Positions 24,540 to 36,400 of a stretch of DNA of 64,000 bases are shown here, piece after piece; position 1 is the first letter of the stretch; each line of letters begins with the position of its first letter. Both the position numbers and the translations under genes were made by a program. The notes under the pieces are model-generated. The model worked only from the letters and a program-made list of their open reading frames with translations. It searched no databases and had not been told where the DNA came from. This DNA is from Cryptomeria japonica (taxonomy: Eukaryota; Streptophyta; Pinopsida; Cupressales; Cupressaceae). The stretch spans positions 307,523,950 through 307,587,949 of the forward strand of contig NC_081408.1 of assembly GCF_030272615.1 (NCBI RefSeq), written 5' to 3'.

Positions 24540-27500
24540 TTACCGGAGCTTGACTAACTTCAAAATTTTTGGGTAAGCCTTATTCAACAATTGAAGGTAT
24601 GTATCTCAGCCAGTTTTGAAAGTTTTAGAAATGGATACCAGTCCACTTAGTAAGTGTGCCCATGTTTCCTTCTCTTTGACTTCTATCAGTGTGGGTTTAG
24701 CAATCATGTCCATACACTCTCTCTTATGTACACCCAATGAATCTAATCTGGGACTCACAAGTCCTCTAAGACTCCTTGCTCTCTGAATGATCTTTTCTTT
24801 CTCCTTCTCTAAAACAAAAATTTGATTCTCAAAGGACAAATTTTGTCCATCAATAGATGTTGTCAGTGATGTTAATCCATCAAAATAATTTGCAATGTTA
24901 GTTATCTTATCATACAATTCCTTCAATTTGCTATCTATATTTGTTGTAAGAATTTCTATGTTACAGTAAACCCTGTAGATATTTATACATTGTTTTAAAC
25001 AAATCTCAATATGAATGAGTTTAGCTTCAATTTTCTTTTTCTCTGTTTCTATGATTTGATCAAAAGATACTCTTTTAGTTGTAGCGAATATTTCTAATGC
25101 ATGTCGATCTGCTATTTGCTATAGTGATTGAAAATTGTTAGATATGTACTATGTTAGTGTTTTAATCTTGTTGGAAGGGCTTTCTTCATTTTCAATCTTA
25201 AAATCAGGGATTAATTTGTACAACATTGTAGCTGATTGATCAATTATTCCCTTATTTGAAGATCCCTCCTTTAGTAATTTTTGAGTACCCATCATCATCA
25301 ACTCAGTTGGACTCATCTCAGTGACTGATTTCCTCTCAACCTGAGAAGTGTCAATTGCCAAAACCTTTGTTGGGGAATCAATATTGACTGTCGGTGTAGA
25401 CTCAATTCCCTTTACCTTATCTTCTTTAGCATTGGTGGCTTCACCACTTGGTGTAGTGTCAATTCCTATCGGTGGAGTATTATCCACAATATTCTCAGTA
25501 ACCTGTACATTTACTTACTCAAAAATAGTTTATATCAGTATAGACTATGAACTCTCCTTTACTGTCGGTTTAGTCAAAATTGGAGTTGAACTTCCCAAAA
25601 TACCTTTCTCTTTTTATTTATCTGGAATGGTGGAAGTTGTTGCCTTAACAAACTCTTCCTCAGATGTAAGAAAGTCTAGATTCTTCTGGAATAATTTTTC
25701 CCAACCCTCACTGGTCTCATTAATTACCTCATTAACTCTACCCATCATTAGACTTATCTGTCGGGGTTTGCCACTGAAAACTATCCTATTAGCAACATTA
25801 ATACATCTCTTCATTTCATCATTAGTAATAGCACCACATAAAGTCAAAAGTTCTACCTCCTTGATATGTTTATCCCTCTTGACTGTGTCAAGTCTTCTAG
25901 CATCTAGTTTATTGTACAATGATAGAGGTATTTCCTTCAAAATTTCTACTAAGGCTTTCTTATAAATGTCTATATGTAACAAAATTGCCTCTTCTATCTC
26001 ATTCTTCTCATTTTCTTCTAAACTCTCATAATACATATATACATTTTTCAAAGTTTCATCTTTTGTAATTTCATCAATTAACTCAGCACAAGTCATTTTG
26101 GTCTTACCGGACTCAGTATCATCACTCTTCTTCTTTTTGTTGGGGGTTGCTAGAGTGGATGTAACTGGTTTACTCTTGTGTGTAGGCTTCCTTGCCGGAG
26201 GTGGGGGTGCAGTAGGTTTTGTTTCCTTTCTGACAAGTTTCCTCTTTGGCTCCACCTTCTTTTTCTCTACCGGTGGTTGATCTACTTTCTTCCTTTGTAC
26301 CCTTCTAAAAGCTAGAGGTTCATTGTCCTCAAGGTCAGAATCAGAAGTGATGAGGGAAATATAATCTTTAGGTTTCTTCACTTTTGGAGTGCTAGCCATT
26401 GTTGGTTCTCCTGTCAGTTTAGATCCAGAACCCATTTCATTATCTATTATGTGCATGACATTCTGGACAAAAGTAGACATCTTTTCTATTTTCTTCTCCC
26501 TTCTCTTCCTGTTAAAGCCAGTTTTGACTTCCAAGGCCTTCTCTTCTATTGTGCCAAAATGCTTGGCCTTCTCATCCAATGGGGCATCTAGTAGCATTTT
26601 AGCACAGAGGTCCAGAATGTTGTCATCCACCTCATATCCAAGCTCTGTGACCCAGATGGTCCTTGGTTCGACTGACCCTATAAATGTTTCATCGGTCATC
26701 ACCATAAGATAGATATCAGTGGAGTATTTCTCCACAATGTTCTTTGATAACCTCTCCCTCTACCTCATATTTTCCTGAAATGTTTTAAAGTAACCCCAAA
26801 GTTTTTTTTCTCTGTCTATACCAAGATCGGTGATTGCTTCCTTGATCTGCATACCTACTGGTATGTCATGAGCCCAACACTTCTTTCCAAGACCAGGTAG
26901 CTCATTCATGAAGTAAAGCATCATACATACAATGATATTTTCATATATAAAAGTTCCTTTCTTAAATCCCTTGATCTTTCCAAGATTTAACATCAGTTCA
27001 CTCCTCAACCATTCACATAGATCATATTTTGCATCATTCCTCAGCATCCGATATGCAACATGAATGCAAGAACTAGCAATAGAATTCAATTGGATAGATT
27101 GAGTTACCTTATAACCGATTATCATACTTGCAAATTTTACATCAGTGTCGGTGATTATGTTGATCCTTATTGATCTATTATCATGAGTTGCACCGGTGAG
27201 TTTCTCAACCTCTGAGTTGGAAATTTCTTGCCAGGTTCTTGTCCAACCTTGGGTAAGTCAGTGACCACTTGAATAGCCTCCTTGGTGATCATGTAAGACT
27301 GATCCAACTAGATAAACTTGTTGTGAACCCTACTCAGAACGTATCTGATAATCTCATCCTTGAATTCCGGTATGTATAGAGTATAGGTTAACCCTAGATC
27401 CTCAATTGCTTTGTATTATAGCTTGATGGTTCCAGAGTTGTCCAGTATCACGGATTGATACATACTTTTGATCTCCTCAGTTCCTAGATCCTCCAGGGTG

Positions 27501-27685
27501 CAGTGAATGTATGCCCTTATGTCTTCAACATATATCACACCATCAAGAACCCTAGAAAATGCTCCTGCAGAGTCTTCCTTCTTAGCAATCAAGGGAACCT
27601 CCTTGAATATGAGCCTCAACCTATCCTTAACCTCGATAATGGTGGGGTTTGTAATGAAAGTAGGAGCTGAAGATCTAGATGCCAT
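24540..27685 (-). pseudogene. LARD-2 ORF-B: accessory protein with putative plant transposon-type domain
   Basis: It starts at ATG 27685 (MASRSSAPTF) and would be roughly 1050 residues. The N-terminal 270 residues (27685-26760) look like the domain known as 'putative plant transposon protein': MITKEAIQVVTDLPKVG, then a helical stretch with SSCIHVAYRMLRNDAKYD, WLRSELMLNLG and IYENIIVCMML. A linker rich in Lys and Pro (26110-26300, RKKVDQPPVEKKK) may be a nuclear signal. The C-terminal third is helical and charged. Breaks: TAA near 27417, TAG near 27315, a frameshift near 27220, TAG near 26760, stops at about 25612 and 25147, and TGA 24604. Function is unknown; the family call rests on pattern only. 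Confidence 0.6.
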
Positions 27686-28033
27686 TTCGAAGAATACCTG
27701 AAAAAGAACATCGGTTGGAAGATTGAGTGCTTCCCAGATAACTGCTCAAAATACTTTCAGAATGCCTTTGCTCACTCTTAATTCACCTGAAATTTGCTTT
27801 TCTTCTCTCTGAATGCTTGAATTCTCAGTGAGTGAAAATGAATCCACTTTCCCATTTTATCAACGAAAAAACCCTAATCTTTCTCTATCATAAATACTTC
27901 ACAAACTACCCTACCAGATGTTGGTTTCACAATCTTGTGTCAAGTGAACCTTCATCAATGATGAACACAATTCTCCAGATCTCCTCTAGGGTAATATGTA
28001 GGATTTTTCAATGAGTTTTCCAATCCCTAAGGC
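27686..28033 (-). other. Spacer between LARD-2 ORFs
   Basis: About 350 bases between ORF-A and ORF-B. I see no motif or convincing frame. It may hold the start signals for ORF-B. Confidence 0.5.
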
Positions 28034-29152
28034 TTATGCCTCAGTTACCAGTGGAGGAATGCCTTGTTCTACTGGTGGAGTTACTAGTGTAGATCCATCT
28101 CCACTTGGTCCTTCAAATTTTCTAACCCATCTCTTGGTGTGATCTTGTTGCATTTCATCTACCTTTTTCTTTCCTTTCTCATTATCTTTATCATTTCTAA
28201 TTGGTTGAGTCTTTCTTATGCAGTATTTAGCAATATGACCTATTTTGTCGCATGCATAATATGTAACATTATTCTTCTGAATTTCTTTGACATATCTGGT
28301 ATCATTCCTTGACCTAAAATGACTAGCAAAATGTCTAGACTTTCCATATGCATGACATTTAACATTCATTTTGCATTCTTTTGACTTATGACCATACTTC
28401 TTGCAATTTGTGCATTGACCGCGAACAAAATTGTAGTTTTGATTTGCTTTATTTCTACATTGTTTAGCCATATGCCCAAATTTATTGCAAACAAAACATC
28501 TACCATTAAATTTATAAGTATTAGATTTCCTTACCGGTTTCCTCTATTTTAATGAGTTCTGCACACCGGTTGTTTGATCTACAGTATCAGAGCTTTCACC
28601 TTGTACAAATCCAAGTCCTCAAGAATCATTACTATGCCTTTGTCCTTTCAACAAGTCATTGAATTGTGCAACACTAATCCTAAACTTTTCTTTGTACTCA
28701 CTTGTTGTAGTTAGATCATCTCTTAGAGATATTACTTGTGTTTCAAGTTCTTGTTCATTATTTCGGGATTGCACTAGACTAGTTTTCAACATATCATTCT
28801 CATGAGCCAATCTATCATATTCCTCAAATTTGTTCTTCAGAGATGTAGCAAGATTTTCTTCTTTCTTCTTTCTATCCTCAATATCCTTAGACATCCTCAT
28901 TGTCAAGTCTTGCATTTCATTTTGCATGAGCATGTTTTCTTGACTCAGTTTCTGACATTGTTCCTTGAGAGAATTATCATCATCTTGTTTTTGCAAAAGT
29001 TCCTTCCTTCTAGCTTGAGAAGATGATAACCTTTGTTGCAGGACAAGAATGAATTCATTTGCAAAATTCAATTCATCTTGCAGTTTCAAGTTCTTCATCC
29101 TTTTAGCATCATAATCATCAAGAGCCATCTCAAGTTGCTTCTCCATAGCCAT
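28034..29152 (-). pseudogene. LARD-2 ORF-A: coiled-coil and zinc-knuckle gag-like protein
   Basis: It starts at ATG 29152 (MAMEKQLEMALDDYD), about 60 bases inside the primer-binding site. The first 180 residues are a near-continuous coiled coil (heptads through LQDELNFANEFILVLQQRL to about 28620). Four zinc-knuckle motifs follow: CFVCNKFGHMAKQC, CTNCKKYGHKSKEC, a degraded CHAYGKSRHFASHF, and CDKIGHIAKYC. The UBN2-type capsid domain seen in copia-1 and copia-3 is absent. In-frame stops near 28618 and 28545 interrupt it. The end at TAA 28034 may be the natural stop. It could be the C-terminal half of a copia gag kept for RNA binding. Confidence 0.7.
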
Positions 29153-29208
29153 GCCTAAAGATTTCGGTTTCAGGATCTTCTTCAAGTTGTTAAACTTCCT
29201 CCAAGGTA

Positions 29209-29226
29209 CCAGGCTCTGATACCAAT
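29209..29226 (-). promoter_or_regulatory. LARD-2 primer-binding site, initiator tRNA-Met type
   Basis: On the - strand ATTGGTATCAGAGCCTGG directly follows the LTR end CCCAACA. It is the same primer type as copia-1, which suggests that a copia element could supply its enzymes. Confidence 0.9.
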
Positions 29227-30121
29227 TGTTGGGATTGAAGAACACTGAGAAGGGGGGTGAATCAGTGTTCTGTCAGTAAGATAAGATTTTATGCTTTTAT
29301 ACCAAGCACATATAAATCGGTAAACAAATAAACATATAACTTGAAGAAAATGAACCATCCACATGAATTAACACCATAACACACATAATTTATACATGGA
29401 AAACCTCAAAGAGGAAAAACCACGATGGGATTTGTGAGCCACAGTATCAATTCATTGGCCATTTGAGAGAGATTACATATAATGGAGGTTTGCACATGCA
29501 AGAAGGCACACTGCCTAGAGCACATTGCTCATCACTAAAGAGTCTCACTAACTACAAGCTTTTGCTGAAGTAAAACAATGAAAGTGAACTCGCAAAAATG
29601 CATCTGCTATGCCAAAGAGAGTTCCTATTATAGCTTTTCTTTGTACTAGTTTATAAACCCTGAACACTAGTACCAGTATCACCCTCCCTCCAATAATGTC
29701 TAACAAAACATTTACAGATCATTGCATGATACAACATTCGCATACAAATGATCTTCGCATTCCACAATCCTCATTTACAAGTTCTATCCTCACATAACAA
29801 TTTCTTATCCATCACATTTTTATAATGACTTAACACACTGACCTATATACCCATTTAAACAATATGCCTTATGTCGACTTACAATACATTACAAGAGATC
29901 AATTTTGACCGTATATAATAAATATAAAATTATTTTCTAGATAAATATTCCTTGATGTCGACTTCCCTGAAGTGTTGGATGTCGGTTCTGGTGTCAGTGC
30001 CAGTATATCCCTGAATTTTCCAAAGCCAATGTCTGTCGGTAAATGTCGATAAATGACTCCCATCAAAACTTGTTGCCATCAATGACAAAAAAATGAATCC
30101 AATGAGTGTCAATTTCCAACA
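29227..30121 (-). repeat. 5' LTR of LARD-2
   Basis: 895 bp with ends TGTTGG and CCAACA on the - strand. It is complete, and aligns over most of its length with 23485-24294. The sequence TTCACCCCCCTTCTCAGTGT near its end resembles the end of the copia-1 LTR, so the two families are related. Confidence 0.88.
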
Positions 30122-31589
30122 CTTTCTATGCCACAACCAACTTTCATCAACCTGAGAAATCAAACATTTTTACTGACACTATTTAAGTGAAAGATATTAC
30201 CTTTAGTCTTTGTACCTGATGTAATCTCAATTCTAGAGCTACCCAAGACTCTACATTTTTCATTCTTGAATTGAAGATCATATCCCTTGTCAACCATCTA
30301 TCCAACACGCAAAAGATTATGTTTTATGTCTTCTATATACAAGATATCATCGGTATTATGCTTATCATCAAGAGAAATGGAACCTCTACCATGGATTATA
30401 CTAGCTTTATCATCACCAGACTTTGCAGCTCCACCTTCATACTTTTCCAAGCTCATGGACTTACCCTTATCACCTGTCATATGATGAGGGCATCCACTAT
30501 TAATCACCCATTCATCTTTCTCTTCAATTTGTGTATCCAAATCTCTTTCTACATTCATGCAACTAGCAAAATCAATAGGCATTGGATCATCTTCCTTGAT
30601 AGGAATAAACACCCATTCATTATCACTTGTATTTCCCATATTTGATTCATCATCTGACACACCTTCATTAGCAACATAATAACATCTCTTCTGAAATTTA
30701 GTCTTCAAAGTTTTTCTAAGAACTCTTTCTGGACACCTTGAGGCAAAATGACCTATCTTATTGCAAGAAAAACATTTAAGAGGCAACCTTCCTTCAACTT
30801 ACCGACTCCTTTGGGTAATTTCTTGGAAATAATTGCCTTAAGCTCCCCAAGCTCTCACTCTTCTTCTTCAATATCCTTTGTTTCCTTTTCATATCTGGAC
30901 ATGCACCTTGAAGAACTTTCTCCTAGATCATATCTTTGCTTATCCTTTTCAAAAATGGTGGCTTTGAATGCAGATTCTACCTTAGGATGAGAATCACCAA
31001 ACTCACTCAACTCAAAGGTTGATAGCTTACCAATAAACATGTCTCTGGTTACATCAGTCATGGTCCAGATCTCCTCAATAGTAGCAACTTTATGCTTGTA
31101 GGATGCAGGTATGGATCTGAGCACTTGAGCAACAATCTCTGATTCTTCCAACTTTCCACTAACACATCTGATATTGCACATTGGTTCATTCACCTTCTGC
31201 ATAAAAGAAGTTATGTTATCATCTTCACCCATCCTCAAAATCTCATACTTTCCTTTTAGGATCTGTAACTTGGCAATCTTCACATAACTATCTCCTTCAT
31301 ATAGGGTTTCCAACTTCTTCCAAATCTCATGAGCAGTCTGCATTTCTATAACATTTGTCATTTTAAAATCTATCAGAGCACTCAACAATGATTCCTTAGC
31401 CCTAATATTGCATTAAGCTTCCTTTATCTCATCTGGAGTGGAAGGTCCATTTGTAGAAATAGTATACTTGTTCTTAATAATAGTCTAGTAAGCTTTGACA
31501 ATGCATCTCGGATGACACTCCCTGTGGCTCTTTCGAAGAGAGTAGTTAGTACCATCAAATCTTGGATTGTCCTTCTCGTAAGATGCCAT
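30122..31589 (-). pseudogene. Copia-3 gag, protease and pre-integrase fragment
   Basis: It starts at ATG 31589 (MASYEKDNPRFDGTNY). A UBN2-type gag domain covers 31590-30900 (HEIWKKLETLYEGDS, VAQVLRSIPASYKHKV). After a frameshift near 30840 come a zinc knuckle (CFSCNKIGHFASRC, about 30740-30780) and a damaged protease (WVINSGCPHHMTGD, Asn replacing the catalytic Asp). The fragment ends with the GAG-pre-integrase motif VDESWLWHRK, cut at 30121 by the LARD-2 LTR. Integrase, RT and RNase H are absent from the window; they should have lain left of LARD-2 and were probably lost in the deletion at 23484. Confidence 0.85.
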
Positions 31590-31626
31590 CTTGGATCACC
31601 TCAGGTAGTTAAACTTCTTCAGAGAA

Positions 31627-31644
31627 ACCTACTCTTATACCTAT
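31627..31644 (-). promoter_or_regulatory. Copia-3 primer-binding site
   Basis: On the - strand ATAGGTATAAGAGTAGGT resembles the initiator-Met site with several substitutions (TGGTATMAGAGC consensus). It directly follows an LTR end TTTCCATCA. Confidence 0.7.
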
Positions 31645-31768
31645 TGATGGAAATAAGGTAGACAACTAAGAGGGGGTTGAATAAGTTATCACAAAAACTT
31701 ACACAATTTAACATTATTCTCAAATTTGATGATTAACCATGAAAGCACAAATCAACAACACAACATAA
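31645..31768 (-). repeat. 5' LTR of copia-3, portion left of LINE-1
   Basis: About 124 bases between the primer-binding site and the LINE-1 insertion. It contains GAGGGGGTTGAATAA, the counterpart of the conserved 'TTCA-ACCCCCTC' stretch near the ends of plant copia LTRs. The LTR continues at 39579. Confidence 0.75.
31750..31768. repeat. Left target-site duplication of LINE-1
   Basis: AATCAACAACACAACATAA here and AATCAAAAACACAACATAA at 39560-39578 differ at one base in 19. A long A-rich duplication is typical of LINE integration. Confidence 0.8.
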
Positions 31769-31782
31769 TAGTCTTCCTATGG

Positions 31783-33411
31783 ATGGAGATGGTAATCATG
31801 GGTGGAGAGGAGCGGCGAGCGGGAAATTTAATTTTCAAATCTGGGCCTGGCAGAATTCATTGGGATGGCAGTGTTCCTACGGGTGGAGCTGGTAATCATG
31901 TTGGTCCCCAGGCTTCTCAGGGTACCGAGGGAGACAATACGACAGTCAAATCGATGGAAGATAAATATTCCAAAATTGGGGACCCACATGATAGAGGTAA
32001 AGAAAATAAATGGTCTGCTCTTTTTGGAGTCAGGCCTCTGGTGAAATATAGTCTTCCGAAAGTTAAAAATATCTTTGATCTGGCAAAAGGGGTTCTTGTT
32101 ATTTTTGTTCCGGATAAGTTGGTTGATTTCACTGTGTCTGGCTTAGCTATGACCTTACTGGGAAGGTTTGTTGGTTTTAGACCTAACATTGATGTTGTAA
32201 GGAATTTAATAAGGAGGAAATGGATTCTTGAAGGTCAAGTGGATGTGGTGGCTTTGCCTAGGGGTTTTTTTTCCTTTGCATTTAATAATGAAGAAGATAT
32301 CAATAAAGCGCTCTATGAAGGGCCATGGATGTTCGGCAAGTCAACCTTGGCTTTACAGAAATGGACTTCTAACCTCCCACTAGATGAGTCCTTTTTTGTA
32401 TCGGCACTTGAGTGGACACGTCTCCTTGGCCTTCCACTGGAATTCTAGAATAAGGAAATCTTTAAATGGATCGCGGGATCATTTGGAGATCTTCTCTCAA
32501 TCGATCCGATGAAAATAGCTAAATCAAGGTTGGTTTTTGCTCGTATTTGTGTGAATGTTAATCAAATGATTGATATGCCTTAATCTATTGAGATCCTATC
32601 TAAATTAGGGGAATGGACCCAAGTGATTAAATATGAAACTCTCTTGTTTGTTTGTTTTCATTGTAAAAAGTCAGGTCATTGGACGAAATCTTGCCCACTT
32701 AAGAAGAGTAAGATTAGTAAAAATGATAGCAACTTGAAGCAGAAATGGCAAATGAAAGGGAAGAATGATGAACTACCTTTAGAGGTTGTTCCTGAGAAGG
32801 AAGTGACCGAGATGGAAAATTAGGAAAAGAAGGGTGTGAATGGTAACATTGAAAAATTTGTTTGTGACTGTTCTAACAATTATAAAGAAAGCAACAAGGA
32901 GGAAGAGCATGGGAAAGAAGAAAAGGTTCAAAAATCTGAATCAAAGGATCAGAAGGTTTGTCCTATCATCCAGGGTAAATTTGATGAGAGTTCCTATGAT
33001 GATGCTTTGGCTTCATCTAGTAATAAAGAAAATGAGGAAGACTTTAACGAAGCGTAGGACTGTAATATCTTGGATACTAAGCCTTTGTTGTTATTAACCA
33101 ATGGAAGTCCGAAGCAGAATGGAAATATGATCCTGAATTCCCAATGTAAAGTTCCTAAAAGTTTGGAAACGGTGGTTCTTGAGGGAAATCTTAGGATTTT
33201 TGGTACTAAAGAAGGAAAGTCAAATAATGGAGGACCCAATGTAGGTATCTCAACTAGAAATAAGAATAAGAAAGGGGTTGATGTTGGAAGTTAGAGCAAA
33301 AAGCAAGGGAGACCTTCCTTAAAGAATCAGAGGGAACAGGAAAGTTGGAAGAATCGTGCTGATGGAACACAGAGCTCCATTGAGTCAGCATTATCCCTGG
33401 TTAAAGTATGA
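31783..33411 (+). pseudogene. LINE-1 ORF1: DUF4283 nucleic-acid-binding protein
   Basis: ATG 31783 (MEMVIMGGEERR) is the first in-frame start after the duplication. The DUF4283 domain covers roughly residues 90-270 (LAMTLLGRFVGFRPN, GFFSFAFNNEEDINKALYEG, PWMFGKSTLALQKW). A CCHC knuckle (CFHCKKSGHWTKSC) lies near 32650-32690, and a Lys/Glu-rich tail follows. The role would be binding of element RNA. Five in-frame stops (TAG 32446, TAA 32581, TAG 32821, TAG 33055, TAG 33292) break it, and there is no frameshift. The final TGA at 33409-33411 overlaps the ORF2 ATG. Confidence 0.88.
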
Positions 33412-36400
33412 AGATAATCTCATGGAATATTAGAGGGTTGAATGCCCCTCGTAAGAAGGATGTGTTGCGTGATATTGTTAGAGATAATAAATTGGATGTA
33501 GTACTTATTAAGGAAACTAAGATGTGTAAGGATAAAGTGGAAAGGATTAGAATATTCAAAAGTAATGGGGTAACAGGAACCAGTTTGAAGGGAGCCTCAG
33601 GAGGTACAACTATCTTTTGGAATCAGAATACTATTATAGATAAGGAAATTGCTTCAGGGGTCAATAGGACCTCAGTCTTTCTTGAGCATATTAAGGATAA
33701 CTTTGAATGGGTTATCACTAATGTCTATGCACCTAATTCTAAAGCTAGAAGAACTAAGTTTTGGAGGAGTTTGGATGAAGATAGATTAAGTTTTGCTGAC
33801 AAAAGCTAGATGATCATCGGAGATTTCAATACTCCTTTAAAAGAGGATGAAAATATGGGGGGGCTCCCTTTGCAAATGGAGGGTACACAAGATCTTATGG
33901 ATTTTATTAATGATCAAGCTTTGATGGATGTGGATCTTCAAGGGTTTAATTACACCTGGACCAATAGGAGAACTGAATTTGATCTCATTCAAGTAAGGCT
34001 TGATAGATCCCTTATTTCTCCTGATTGACTATCTAAATATAATTGTTCTTTGGTGTCAATCATTAAGATTGGATCTGATCACTACCCTATTTCTTTCACT
34101 GCCAACTCAAAGTCTCTGAAGTGAAATTTTACTTTTAGGTTTGAAAAAGCTTGGTTATCCCACCCGATGTTGGAAGTCTATGTTGCTGAATGGTGCAACT
34201 CAAAGATTGAGGGAATGGCCTTATTCAGAGTTGCTAAAAAGCTTAACATTTTAAAAGCTAAGGTCAAGATATGGAACAAAGAGACTTTTGGAGATATCTT
34301 TAAAAGTAAAGATCAAATAAATATTGATTTAAAAGATGTTCAAGATAAAATCCAAGAGGAAGGGCTTTCTAAGGATTTGAGAAAGGTTGAAAATGGATTG
34401 TTGTCTAAATACCATGAAATTATCACTAATGAAGAAGCCTTTTAGAGACAAAGATCAAGAGCATTGTATCTGAAGGAAGGTGAGAAAAACACCAGGTTTT
34501 TTCACTTGACTGCTCTTAAGCATAGGGCGGCTAATAGAATTTCCAGATTATCTTGCAATAGGGGGATTTTATTGGATGAAAATGAAATAAGAAAGGAAGC
34601 AATGGATTTTTTTAGAAATCTATTGGGAGGGGGGGGATGCGCTGGATATCAATAATCAAGACCTTGTTCAAGCTATCCCTCCTATTTTAAAGAAGGTTGA
34701 TAACAAAAATCTATCTCGGATCCCTTCAAATCAGGAAATCAAAAAGGCAGTGTTTTCTTTTAATGGAGATAAATCTCCTGGTTCGAATGGATTCCCAATG
34801 TTTTTTTCCAGAACTTTTGGCATATTGTGGAGACTAATATCTGTAATGGAGTTAAAGAATTTTTTGGTTCAAGGAGGCTTTTAAAAGAACTCAATGCTAC
34901 CTTTATTGTTCTTATTCCTAACACCTTTGGAGCTAATTCTCTTAATAAATTCAGACCTATTAGTCTTTGTAATTCGGTTTACAAGATTATATCTAAGGTT
35001 CTTACTTCTAGAATGCTGGATATCCTTCCTTGCATTATTTCGGCTCAATGGAATGCTTTTGTCCTTGGAAGATAGATTCTGGATTCTATTATTTTTGTTC
35101 ATGAGAATATTCATTCTTTAACTACTGCAAAAAAATAGGGCTTTTTTCTTAAGTTGGATATGTCTAAGGCTTATGATAGAGTGAATTGGCAATTCCTTTT
35201 TAGAATTATGAAATCTTTTGGGTTTAGGGATAAAGTAATTAAGCTTTGTTCTCAGTTGACTGGTACTTCTACCTCTGTAGTTATTATTATTGGATCCCCT
35301 TCCAGTTTCTTTAAAAGTTCTAGAGGCCTAAGACATGGGGATCCCATCTCTCCAATCTTGTTTACTATTTTAGCTGAAAGTTTGGGTAGATTTATTATGA
35401 GAAATGTGGAAGAAGGTAAACTCAAGGGCCTTAAACCTTCATCTTCCAATATAGCCTGTACTCATGAATAGTTTGTTGATGACTCGATCACAATGGGAGA
35501 AGATACCATTAGGGAAGCGAGAAACATGAAGAGTGTTATGGATTCCTATGAAACTGCATCAAGTCAAAAAAATAAATTGGGAGAAGAGTTCTTTGTTTTT
35601 TATCAATACCCTTGAAGATAGACAAAGAAGGATTGAAAGAATCCTTGGTTGCAAAATTGTTGAGTTCCCTTCAACCTATTTGGGTCTCCCTCTATGTTTG
35701 AAGCCTTCAGAGAATTTCTAGATGAAGCTGGTTGATAGATTCAATACCAAGTTGGCTGGGTGGAAAGGAGTCCTCCTTAGACAAGTGGGTAAGGTGATGT
35801 TGCTTAAAGCTACCCTTCAAAATTTGCCTATCTATGCCCTCGGTCTGTTTAAAATCCCCAGAAAGTTTGCGAAGGCAATTGAAAGAATTCAAAAAAAATT
35901 CTTATGGTCGGGAGTGGAAAATAAAAATAGAATCCCCCTTATTGCATGAAATAATATTTGTACTCCTAAGAAGTATGGGGGCTTGGGATTAAGAAATATT
36001 ATTGTTATGAATAATGCTTTGTTAGCTAAACAAATCTGGAGAATGAAAGGGGAGGAAAGAGAATGGAATTTAATTTGGAAAAAGAAATATCTTTACATGC
36101 AACCTTCTGAGGAAGAATTAATGAAAAATACTTTTTTGGTTGAAGGTTCTGCTATTTGGAATGCAGTTCAAATGGCTAAAGATTGGGCAGCAGCTGGAAG
36201 AATGTGGAAATTGGGGAATGGGAGAATTATTAGATTTTGGGAGGACAGATGGCTTATGGATAAACCGCTAGAGGAAATTCCTATCTTTAAGGAATGGAAA
36301 GATAGGTTCAAAAGAAGGTATGGAGGCTTTGTTAGACACTACTGGATAAATGGGAAATGGATTGAGTTCAACCAGCATTGTCTAGGATTAAAAATTCTAG

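Larger units (their letters stand above)
23485..30121 (-). mobile_element. LARD-2: non-autonomous copia-like LTR element
   Basis: LTRs lie at 29227-30121 (5') and 23485-24294 (3', truncated). An initiator-Met-type primer-binding site lies at 29209-29226 and a purine tract at 24295-24312. The interior has two long frames, neither with protease, integrase, RT or RNase H, so it would depend on enzymes from another element. The right LTR end abuts copia-3 coding sequence, so it inserted there. The left end is deleted and no target duplication survives. The LTRs have diverged by substitutions and indels much more than those of gypsy-1. Confidence 0.82.

Noticed and set aside
25348-25965. 205-codon + strand frame with hydrophobic stretches resembling a membrane protein
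   Set aside because: It is the complement of the charged, helical LARD-2 ORF-B, which explains its composition.
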